Positions 51,590 to 60,943 of a stretch of 64,000 bases of DNA are shown here, one piece after another. This stretch comes from Anaeramoeba flamelloides (lineage: Eukaryota > Metamonada > Anaeramoebidae). The position numbers and the translations under genes were made by a program. Within the stretch, counting starts at the first letter, position 1; every line of letters begins with the position of its first letter. The stretch lies in NCBI GenBank assembly GCA_027625915.1, contig JANTQA010000045.1, positions 682,001 through 746,000 on the forward strand, given 5' to 3'. The notes under the pieces are model-generated. The model ran no database searches, had not been told where the DNA came from, and saw nothing but the letters and a program-made list of their open reading frames with translations.

Positions 51590-51965
51590 ACTATAATTCG
51601 AAATTTTCCACACAGCTAAAATGTCCAAATAATCAAAATAATACAATATCATTCAAATTGGAAATAAATTTTGGATTTTGTAAAATATGAAAATCATTTT
51701 TTCATCTTTTCGTTTTTATATTCATTTCATTTTTTGAAATATGTAACTTTTTTGGTTGGATCAAAATTATTTGGACAATTGATATTATTTTAAAGTTGAG
51801 TTATTCCAAATAAAAGAACTCGACTGAAATTAGTTTAATAATATCTAACCATTTGATCGATCAATATTCCTAATAGAATTTTAACAAATTAAGTAATGCA
51901 TTTTTTTTTATTTGGCCTGCTCCAAATTATTTAACACATCCTTGATTTATTAGTATTGATAATTA
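51590..51965 (-). repeat. Repeat family F, copy 2
   Basis: Inverse of 4828-5250: AATTTTCCACACAGCTAAAA, ACAATATCATTCAAATTGGA, TTTGATCGATCAATATTCCT and CTCCAAATTATTTAACACAT are shared. The outer ends, with TTAACACA/TGTGTTAA-type text, may be short inverted repeats. Confidence 0.5.
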
Positions 51966-52234
51966 TTTAGTATTTGTTTTATGAGTATTGTAATTTATAA
52001 AAAAAGTGTTAACATTTCAATTAGTGAATAGTTCTAATTTGGTATTTCTTCGAGAATTGATTAAATATGTTTTTTTTTTTTCACAAATTGAATTTTAGGG
52101 AATTTAAAATTTTTGAATTGGGATTTACTACTGTCTTGATTTGTTTTTAATTGAATTTAAACACTATTTAAAAATAAGAAACTCATTTTTTATATCTAAT
52201 ATATCAAAAATATAATACTATTTTGTTAACTATT

Positions 52235-52345
52235 TTAAAAAATGACTCAATATATTTATTATCGCTAGTGGGTAATACATGAATTTTTGAGTCTTTATTG
52301 AAATTTCTAAATTAAAATTTAGGAATTCGAGAAGTACAGTCAAAT
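52235..52345 (+). mobile_element. LINE C-terminal remnant followed by hairpin array
   Basis: Reads SIYLLSLV ... IFESLLKFLN, then LGIRE, matching SLFALVDNKTMFESIIRFLN, then SLGIRANKK of the 15499 copy. The LINE text breaks off inside this C-terminus and its tail (TGCCAAATAAGAGGAATTAA, then CAACTCCTCCATT) only reappears at about 52700, after the array. Confidence 0.7.
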
Positions 52346-52735
52346 GCCGTCAAGTGTCTAGGTTTTCTTGAGGTTTTCTGTTTTATCTGTTAAGTGTTCT
52401 AGGTTTTTTTGAGGTTTTCTATTTTATTTAGAAAATCTATTGATTTTCATTAGGTTTTTTTTACTTTTCGAAATAAACCAAAAATTTATTAAATTTTTCG
52501 GTTTATTTCAAAAAGTAAAAAAAACCTAGAACACAAAAGACTTCAAAAATAAATAGAAAACTCAAAAAAACCTGACAAAAATCTATTGATTTTACAAATA
52601 AACAGAAAACTCAAGAAAAGCTAAAGGTGTTTTTTTTTAATTTGTGAAATTAACTGAAAATTTTTAAAATTTTCTTTATATTTCTCAAATTAAAAAAAAT
52701 CTACTGCCAAATAAGAGGAATTAACAACTCCTCCA
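52345..52735. repeat. Hairpin array inserted in LINE 3' end
   Basis: Linker CAAATGCCGTCAAGTGTCTA, a long nested stem built on GGTTTTCTTGAGGTTTTCTG and its inverse AACTCAAGAAAAGCT, an inner module B (TCGAAATAAACCAAAAATTT with inverse) and a final B module at 52630-52695. It resembles the array at 6190-6690 module for module. Confidence 0.7.
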
Positions 52736-52769
52736 TTAAATAAAAAAAAAAAAAAAAAAATATAAAAAA

Positions 52770-53633
52770 ATAAGAAAAAAAAAAATCATTTTTTTTAGTT
52801 CCCAACCTTATTGTTTCAAAATAATAACACAGCCCGTAAGAAAATAATTTATAAAAAAATGAATTATATTTTACTTATAAGTTATTAGTCGAACATTGTC
52901 AGTTATTGTTTCTAAATTAACCCGTGTTGACTTTATAAACATATTTCGTAAATTAAAAACCATGTTTCTGTTTTTGAGAAGAATAAAGAATTAAAAGATC
53001 AAAGAAATTGATTATTAACGAAAACACCATTTTTGAAATGGTTTTATAAAGTTCTCTTAGTTAAAAAGAAATTCTAAAAATTGATAAGATCAAATTGGAA
53101 AATTTATCTCAAAATGTCGGATCAAATTAGGAAAATTATTCACAAAAAATCAAAAAATAACAAATTCCGAGTTAAAATGAAAAAAATCCAAAAAGCTTTC
53201 AACAAATTCGATTCATAATTTAAATATTTTATGAAAATATCAAGGAGTACACCTTCAAAATATATTTGTTCTTGTACATATTATTGACTATTAAATTTGA
53301 TGTGGTATAAAAAAAAGAGCAAAAGTTTATAATTTGAAGCAGCTTATTTAAATCGACTCCATCCAAAAAATCAAAAAGAGTGAAGGAAGTTGATTTTGGA
53401 TCAAACAATCGTCTTGTCAATAATTAAATTCAAGTACACTCTCGTACATTTACTTCTTCATTTCAATCTTTCACATTGGAAATTATCACAAAAAACTTTT
53501 TGCAAATAATTTTTGATACTTTCAAAAGGTAATTCATTTTTTCGGATTTACCAAGCGTAAAAAGCAACTCTTTCAAAAATAAAAACCTGAATATTTGTCC
53601 CTACTTTTTGGTATTATTCTTGCTGAAAGATAA
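52770..53633. other. Intergenic with a dispersed repeat
   Basis: 53045-53265 matches the sequence at 36365-36575 in the helicase intron (AGATCAAATTGGAAAATTTA, ATCAAGGAGTACACCTTCAA). Otherwise AT-rich and without a gene. Confidence 0.45.
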
Positions 53634-53942
53634 AGTAAAGAAACCAGTGATGAAGTAAAAATATATTGCAAAAATAACATAATTAAAATAATTAGCTTTA
53701 ATAACCTTTTGATCAAAGTAGGTTTGTGTGTCTCTAAAAAACAAGCTTTGTTTATTGTTAACCTCAACAACAAGTCCTTTAAGAATGACGAAGATAAAAC
53801 AGAAAAAAAGGATCAGAACAAAAAGAAGAAAAAATTACGTAATACAATTGTAAATTGTAATGTATTATGCTTTCAAAGCCTTGAGGATGTTTGGGAAAAT
53901 TCATTGTACCTTGATAAATATACAATATTTTTTGATCAATAA
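53634..53942 (+). CDS. Possible 3' exon or gene remnant
   Basis: An open frame without an obvious ATG: SKETSDEVKIYCKNNIIKII, LCVSKKQALFIVNLNNKSFK, DEDKTEKKDQNKKKKKL, then VLCFQSLEDVWENSLYLDKY and a stop followed by AATAAAAG. The charged run and mixed residues look coding, but stops lie just upstream in the same frame and no splice partner was found. It may be the last exon of an unseen gene or a relic. Overlapping minus-strand frames are equally short. Confidence 0.3.
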   Translation, partial: SKETSDEVKIYCKNNIIKIISFNNLLIKVGLCVSKKQALFIVNLNNKSFKNDEDKTEKKDQNKKKKKLRNTIVNCNVLCFQSLEDVWENSLYLDKYTIFFDQ

Positions 53943-54207
53943 AAGTATTAACTTGTTTGTATTTGTTTAAAAAAAGAATAGTCTTGTACAATATTTTTAA
54001 AAGGTTTAAATTCAGACCATTTAAGTATTGTGTAAGCATTTTTTTCAACCAAAGTTTCTCTGATTTTGCAAATTGTTGCTGAAAATTCATTTTTTTTTAT
54101 TTTACTCTTCATTTTTCTTTTTTAACAAGAAAGCACAAATTAATTTTCCAATTTGAAAAAAAAAAAAACAAGAATTAAAACCAACTCAAATAAAAGAATT
54201 TCAAAAA

Positions 54208-55152
54208 ATGGAAACAAAAAAAGAAAAAGCAAAAAACCAGGAAAAAGAAACCCAAAACTACAAATGCCCAAAGTGTAAAAAACTATTTGCCAGCCGCAAA
54301 AGGTTAACAAGGCACCTGAACACAACACACAGCGAAGCAAGAACACATAAGTGCACGATCTGTGACTCCAGTTTTAAAAGGAGCGATCATCTTAAAAGGC
54401 ATATGTTGAAGCATAAGCCCGATCGAGAAAGGATCTTCAAGTGTGACAAGTGCACAAAATCCTTTTTCACAAAGGACACACTCCGAAAGCACAAGAGATT
54501 TGTTCACGAAAAGGAATTGCCTTATAAGTGCGAATGGGAAAATTGCGACAAGCAATTTCGAAAACGCTCCAAACTAAAATACCACATCGCCAAAGATCAC
54601 AAACACAAAAAGCCCTACAAATGTAGCGTGTGTAAGTCACGTTTCGATCACCCTTCACAACTGAAGCGCCACCAAAGAACCCACACAAAGGAAAAAACCA
54701 ATATCTGCATCCAGTGCGGGATGGCATTTATGAAATTTTATGAGCTCCAGAAGCATATCAAAGAAATGCACCCACGAATATTTAAATGCAAAGTTTGTCA
54801 AAAGGAATACACGAACAAAAAATCTTATGAAAGACATATCCAAAAGCACAACCCTAAGGATTTCCTCTTTGTTTGCAAACACGAAGGCTGTAATAAAATC
54901 TTTTCTTGTCAGGGATCATTAGATGTCCACATCAAGGTGAAACATTCCAATATTAAAGCCCACTGTGGCAAGTGTGGCAAAACCCTTAGTTCAACTTCCG
55001 CTCTCATAAAACATCAAAAAACGGCATGTAAAGGCGCTACAAATAACATTGATCAAATTAAAATTGATAAAATGAAAATCGTAAATGGAAATGAAAATAT
55101 TGAAAATATCCAAAATAATAATGAGAAAAATCAAATTTCAACCCAATTCTAA
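54208..55152 (+). CDS. Nine-finger C2H2 zinc-finger protein, TFIIIA-like
   Basis: A 314-residue single-exon protein from an ATG after an A-rich leader. Nine consecutive C2H2 fingers run from residue 20 to 274. Cys pairs are at 20/23, 49/52, 79/82, 108/113, 139/142, 167/170, 194/197, 223/228 and 253/256, each followed by His pairs; the last finger closes with His and Cys. Fingers 4 and 8 have the CX4C spacing common in TFIIIA. Nine tandem fingers with short TFIIIA-like linkers and a charged unstructured tail fit TFIIIA, which binds the 5S rRNA gene and 5S RNA. A generic C2H2 regulator remains possible. GC is well above the flanks. Confidence 0.88.
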   Translation: METKKEKAKNQEKETQNYKCPKCKKLFASRKRLTRHLNTTHSEARTHKCTICDSSFKRSDHLKRHMLKHKPDRERIFKCDKCTKSFFTKDTLRKHKRFVHEKELPYKCEWENCDKQFRKRSKLKYHIAKDHKHKKPYKCSVCKSRFDHPSQLKRHQRTHTKEKTNICIQCGMAFMKFYELQKHIKEMHPRIFKCKVCQKEYTNKKSYERHIQKHNPKDFLFVCKHEGCNKIFSCQGSLDVHIKVKHSNIKAHCGKCGKTLSSTSALIKHQKTACKGATNNIDQIKIDKMKIVNGNENIENIQNNNEKNQISTQF

Positions 55153-55869
55153 AAATAACCATAATCGGGATCCAATTCTTACTTTAAACTATTCTTTGTA
55201 TTTTTTGTTTTTTATTTATTTTTTACTGATAAATTGCCTTATAGATATAAATTTTGAAAAATAAATTATTATTCTTTATTCATAGAGAAAAAAAAAAAAA
55301 TTTTTTTTTACTGATCTACATTTATTTATTACATCATATTTTTTTTCCACTTGTTGGCAAATTATCTTTTCGAGACAGCTTGGTGTATTTTTTTATTTGT
55401 TTAAAACACTGATAAAGTTTATCAAAAAAATATTCCTTCAGAATTCACATTTTGATAATTGTTTGAAAAAAACTTCAAATCATTCTTTTTTTGATTCCAT
55501 GGAATGAAATGATTCTTTTTGATTTCAAAGATACAGTTTCGACTTATTTCCTGTTTAAATTTGGTTTTTTAAAGGAATCCCATTATTCTCAAAATTTTAA
55601 ATAATTAATTTTTAAGAAAATATTTATTTTTTAAGAAAATATTAATATTTTCTTTTTAAAATTTTTAAAAAAAAAATAATAAATTATTGAGGTTTTTGTT
55701 CTTGAGATTTTAGTTTTAAGCTTCTTTTTGTAAATCCTGATGTTTTTATAGTTTTATTCCTTGATAGAAAATTATTTTACTTGGAAATGGATTCAGGATG
55801 TACACCTCACTAGCATGAAAAAATAAAATTGGAAAAAAAAAAAGTTATACGAAACTACTATCTCTATAC
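55153..55869. other. 3' flank of the zinc-finger gene
   Basis: AT-rich; several AATAAA-like hexamers shortly after the stop. No gene. Confidence 0.45.
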
Positions 55870-56598
55870 CCTTTCATCTTAAATAATAGACTTTATTCGT
55901 AATAGAATCAACATTACAGAACTCTAAATTCATGAGGATATTCTATTTATTGTTGCCAGTATAACCACGATTTTTAAAAGTCTCTAGTCCAGAAAAAAGG
56001 TATGTTTTGGGGTAAAAATTTTTGAATGGATGACACAATGAATTTTTCTTAAATCCAACTTTAGGATATTTTTTTGAATAGATAATAACTAATAGTTTTG
56101 AAAACACTCTACTCTTCTAAAAAAATCAAATAAAGAAAAAAAATAACTGATGAGAAATATTCCGTGTCCTAGGTTTTTTTTTACTTTTTGAAATAAACCG
56201 AAAATTTATTTTAATTTTCTGTTTATTTTGCAAAGTAAAAAAAACCTAACGGAAAAATCAAAAAAAAAATTTTTTTTAAATTTATATCAATAAATAAAAC
56301 TTTAATAATCCAAATAATTGGTTATCCATTTGGAAGATATTTATTAAATTTAAAATACTTTTAAAATATATGATTATCACCTCTTATCTGTGAAAAAAAA
56401 AATATTCAAATTTTTTACTATTAAATTGAAAAAAATTATTACTGGAAATTTGGATTTTCCAACTTTAATTGTTAAATATCTCAAAAAATAATTTATGATC
56501 CAGTATCTTTTATTAACCAAGAGTGTTTATTATTAGTGGGGTTATTAAAAAGTGAAAAATTAGCAAATGTTTAATTTTTTTTTTAAAAAATTTTTTCA
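55870..56598 (+). repeat. Repeat family D, copy 2
   Basis: Same unit as 14095-15230: AGAATCAACATTACAGAACT, GAATAGATAATAACTAATAG, GATGAGAAATATTCCGTGTC, AACCTAACGGAAAAATCAAA, GGTTATCCATTTGGAAGAT and GAAAAATTAGCAAATGTTTA. Only one hairpin module (56165-56250) occupies the site where copy 1 has a ~500-bp array. Confidence 0.65.
56165..56250. repeat. Single hairpin module B
   Basis: CCTAGGTTTTTTTTTACTTT, with GAAATAAACCGAAAATTTAT pairing with TTTTAATTTTCTGTTTATTT, closing AAAAAACCTAACG. Confidence 0.8.
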
Positions 56599-56609
56599 TG
56601 ATCGTGCTA

Positions 56610-57215
56610 GGCAAAAAGTGATGTCTTAATATTTTCAGTTTTTTTACAAAATTTGTCATTTTCGCAAAAAATATAAAACTTTTCCTATGTGCCCCTACAG
56701 AAGAGGTTTTTTTTTCAGGGGACTTGTAGATTATAAGAGTAAAAATTCGATTTAATAATCGAATAAAAATATTAAGGTTTTAGACAGAAATTCAATAATT
56801 GTAAATAATTTTCAGAAAACAAAACACAAAAACAATCCCAAACATTTTTATTATTTCATTAAATTGTTTTTTTTTGCTCCAGTCAGTTTCAAATTTAAGG
56901 CAAAAACTTTAAAGGAAATTTAAGGTACAATAAAATCTCAAATTAAAGCACAAAATTTGGAATTTTTTTTTTACACAAATTATTTTACTGCACTTTGAAT
57001 TTTGTGCCTTAATTTGAGATTTTTATTGTGACTTAAATTTCGTTGAAGTTTATACCTTAAAAGTGGAACTAAATGTATTAGAAACCTCAGGTTTGTTATA
57101 AAGAAACCTTCTAGTTCAGGCTGCATACGAAAAGTTTTATAATTTTTGGAAAAATGACAAATTTTGTAAAAAAACTTAAAAATATTTAAGAAATCATTTT
57201 ATGTAGAGGTGAAGT
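56610..57215. mobile_element. Foldback element hosting a MITE-1
   Basis: The left arm (AGTTTTTTTACAAAATTTGT, then CATTTTCGCAAAAAATATAA and AACTTTTCCTATGTGC) is the inverse of the right arm near 57118-57210 (GCATACGAAAAGTTTTATAA, then TTTTTGGAAAAATGACAAAT and TTTGTAAAAAAACT). The ~100-bp arms enclose ~400 bases that include the MITE-1 at 56880-57075, giving nested insertion. No transposase. Confidence 0.7.
56880..57075. mobile_element. MITE-1 copy nested in a foldback element
   Basis: CAGTCAGTTTCAAATTTAAG at the left and CCTTAAAAGTGGAACTAAAT, then G and TA, at the right. Internal ATTAAAGCACAAAATTTGGA and TTTGTGCCTTAATTTGAGAT preserve the palindrome. It is 196 bp, close to the length of the 63546 copy. 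Confidence 0.8.
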
Positions 57216-58250
57216 TTTTTTTTTTAATTTTTAGATAATTTTGGTAATAAATAAAAAAAATATATTTTATATCCTGGTGGATCAGAAAAAAATACTTTTT
57301 CATATTTTTGAAACATTATTCTATGAGTACTTTAAAAAAGAAGAAAATGTTGATAAAAACTATATTTATTGGGATAATTTTTATTATTTTAATTCTAAAT
57401 CTAATTATTGCGATATAAAAAATTAAAATAAGGAAACAAGTCAGGAACTCTGATTTTTATTTTTTTTATATGTGATGAAAAAAATCCTAACTTTTATTAG
57501 TTTTAAATTTTGTGTATTTGGATTGAAAACAACCTGAAAATTATGTGTATATTTAATGAATATGAAAATAATTATCTAATAATTTTTAGAGTCAATATCA
57601 GGCGAAAATATGTTTTTTTTTTTAATATAAAATTAAGATGAGTTTTAGAATTAAAACTAAATTGATTCCTAATAAACAATATTTTTATAGTAATTCAAAG
57701 ATTAATTCAACTTTTCAGGGAAAAAAATAAAATATGAATGATATATTTGAAGATTAAAATATAAATTTCAGGTAAGTTATGTTTTAAATAGCAATCAAAA
57801 ACAGTCAAAAATGCTATTGAGAATGTTGGATCAAAATAAGAATTATCAACAATAAGGATATATTTTTTAAAAAATATTATATTATAACTTACAACAAAGC
57901 AATTAAATAAAAAGTTACGATTTGGGAAAAAAGTGAAACAGGGTTTTCAGTTGGATAGTTAATAGAATCAAAAAAATCAAATATATAATCAATTAATTAA
58001 ATAAACAAATTAATTTCAAAGAAGAATACATTTTATTATTCTAAATCAAATCAAAAACAACAATTTAGAACTTTTTGGTTATTGAAATTGTTCGAGTGAC
58101 TTTGGAGATCTCAAAAATGATTCACTTTTTTTCAAAAAAATTGTAATGAATATATGAATCAAAGAAAAACCATCTTCAAAAAGATAATATTAATGAAAAT
58201 ATTATTGTATCAATATTCCTTTTTGTTTTTAATAATTTATTTTTTATTTT

Positions 58251-58287
<37 letters not shown>

Positions 58288-58299
58288 TTTACTTTTTTT
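57216..58299. other. AT-rich flank of the LINE
   Basis: A 61-residue frame at 57241-57426 has Asn/Lys/Tyr-rich composition and no homologue I recognise; it is not supported as a gene. A long T tract (58252-58281) lies just before the LINE ORF1. Confidence 0.45.
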
Positions 58300-58346
58300 T
58301 ATATTTGCAGCAAAATCATACTTTTAATTTGGAACAATTACAAAAT

Positions 58347-60295
58347 ATGAAAACAAATAAAATTAGGAAACTATTTATAAAAAACTTGCCGAGACAATAT
58401 TCTATTGATAAACTAGTTCAACTTATAAAAAAGAAAACCCATTGTTCACCAAACTTGGAAATTTTACAAAAAAAAAAAAACCCGAACAATGGACTCGCTA
58501 TTCTTACACCATTATCAAAAGCCAATGAAATAAGAATGAAACAACAGCTTTCAAACAAATTTTCTTTTTGTAAAAAGAACAATCACAGTAACAGAATATG
58601 AACCTCGAAAAAAAATAAAAAAAAAAAAAACAAGAAAAAAAAAAAAAAAAATTCTTATTTAGCAAATAATGAATTAAAAGAAAAAGAAAAAGAAGAGCAA
58701 AAAAATAATTCTCAGTGTATGCGTCGACAAAACAACTCCCATCAACACAATCACTCAAGAAACAAAAATAAAACTTTTTTAAAAAAAAAGAAAAAAAAAA
58801 TAATAAAAATAAAAGAAAAAATTACTCATCGAAAGGCAATGACACGAACACACATACCACCAAAAAAGGTCTTAGAAATCAAAATCGTGATTCCACAACA
58901 AATAAAAAAAATGATAAAAAAAAGATCACAAAAGAGATCTTTCATCAAAAAAAAATTTTTTCACATAACAAGGAAATCGCAAAAAATACGGTCTTTATGT
59001 GTAATCTACCATATCGTGCTAAATTAACTGAAATTAAAAATTTGCTGAAGAAAATCTCTCAATTCAAAGATATAGAATTATATTATGATAGATATAAGCG
59101 TTTCAAAGGGAGTGCTAAAATTACCCTTACTAATAAGAATGCATATTTAAACTTACTAAAACATTCGGGTAAATTATCCCTACACAATAGAAGAATTTTT
59201 ATAAAGAAATTTTTTAATTTGAAAGAAAAAAACAAAAACAGTGAAAATCCAACCCAAGACCAACATCAAAATAACACTCATAAAAGCTATAACAATAAAG
59301 AAAATGAATGGTTCCAAAAAGAATTTCTTAATAAAAATAATACTAAATCTTCAACCTTTTATAAACCAAATTATCAAAAAAATGATAAAACACAACTAAA
59401 AAATTTAAAAATTTCAAATAATCAAATTATAATTTTTAATCTACCAAAAAAATATAAATGAAAAAAAATTATTTAATTTATTTAAAGAATTTAAACCAGA
59501 AGAAAAAAATATTAAAATTATTAAGAAGAAAAAAAGAAATTATTCATTTATTACATTTCAAACAAAAGAATTGAGAGAAAAATCTTTAAAATTAAATGGA
59601 ATGAGAGTTAATCGAAATAAATTAATTATTAAAAGGGCCTTTGAAAAAAATATTCCAAAAAAAGAATCAAAAGAAAAGTTAAACAATCAAAAATCTACTG
59701 AATACTATGAAAAAATAATTTTAGATTTAAAAAATCAAAATAAAAAATTACAATTAATTATTGAAAATAAAAAAAAAAACTATTAAAAAAACTTCAAAAT
59801 GATATTGAAAAAAAATATTTCAAATAACAAAAATGAAAATAATGATAAAGAAATCGAAATAGAGATTGAAAAAAGATGACAATGAAATTGATAAAAAAAG
59901 AAATAAATTTAAAACACAAAAAAAGAAACTAAAAAAATAAGAAAAAATCTCTAGCCGATTTTTATGGAATCAATAATCATAATACCCCCAATCATAATTT
60001 AATCTTGAAAAATAATTTTAATTTTAAAAGATTTGAGTTTAATGGTAATTTTAATAGTTTAATGAGTAACTTAAATAAAAATAATTTGAATTTTTTAAAA
60101 ATTCAAGCAGATAAAGAAATTTTTGACCTTTTAAATACATTTGAAAGAAAAAACACCCGAAAAACAAATAATTCTTTAATGTTTTATATAAAAAATTTTC
60201 AAAATGACAACTCCATAAATCAAGATTCAGTTAATGTGATTAACCTCTACCCTTCGAAGAATAATACCAATTTTTAATATTAATAATATAAATTT

Positions 60296-60380
<85 letters not shown>

Positions 60381-60690
60381 TAATAATTGTAAACATATGA
60401 TTATTTATCAAGAAGGTGATATTCTGACTCAAAAAAATTAGATTATTATTTTCAAAAAAATAATTTAAATAAAATTGAAAACAAAAACTCACAAAATAAC
60501 GACTTATCTCAAAGAAATAAAAATGAAAAAATGATTAATATTCAAAAAAATATTAAAATGGTTGATTTAACCAAAACTAAAAACACAACAATAAAATGTA
60601 ATGGAATTACAAAAACTAAAAAAAAATGTAAAAAATTTACAACAAATCCAAAAGGATATTGTAATTTACATATTGACCAAATTGATTATT
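58347..60690 (+). pseudogene. LINE ORF1: RRM-type RNA-binding protein
   Basis: Fragments in different frames show at least three RRM-like units. These are RKLFIKNLPRQYSIDKLVQL with GLAILTPLSKANEI (58370-58550); VFMCNLPYRAKLTEIKNLLK with FKGSAKITLTNKNAY (58990-59210); and QIIIFNLPKKYK with YSFITFQTKELREKSLKL (59420-59640). Each has the RNP2-like hydrophobic-N-L and RNP1-like patterns. Lys-rich linkers separate them. Near 60580-60690 lies a Cys/His motif, C-x9-C-x10-C-x2-H (CNGITKTKKKCKKFTTNPKG, then YCNLH), just before a stop. ORF1 proteins of many LINEs are RRM plus zinc-knuckle proteins that coat the element RNA. Frame changes at several points mark this copy as non-functional. Confidence 0.7.
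60297..60381 (+). repeat. (TAA)n microsatellite inside LINE ORF1 region
   Basis: About 27 TAA units in a row. Read on the minus strand it gives a spurious poly-Leu frame. Confidence 0.95.
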
Positions 60691-60943
60691 GACTATATAA
60701 TCAAATAAAAACAATTAAAAAAACTCAAATTTTCCAAATCCTAATTCATTTAATAATTATTAACCAAAAAATCAAAAAATCAAATAAATTAAAAAAATTT
60801 TAAATGGAGTTTTACTAACCCAAAAAATCCATTTGAACACCCATTAATCATCAATCTAAATTTTTATAAAAAAGAAAGAAATTTCATTGAAAAGAAAAAT
60901 TTTTTTTTTTTATTATAAAATTTTAAATATTATTAGTGTAAAT

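Noticed and set aside
57241-57426. 61-residue frame MVINKKNIFYILVDQKKILF...
   Set aside because: Asn/Lys/Tyr-rich composition expected from AT-rich DNA and no supporting similarity or splice context.
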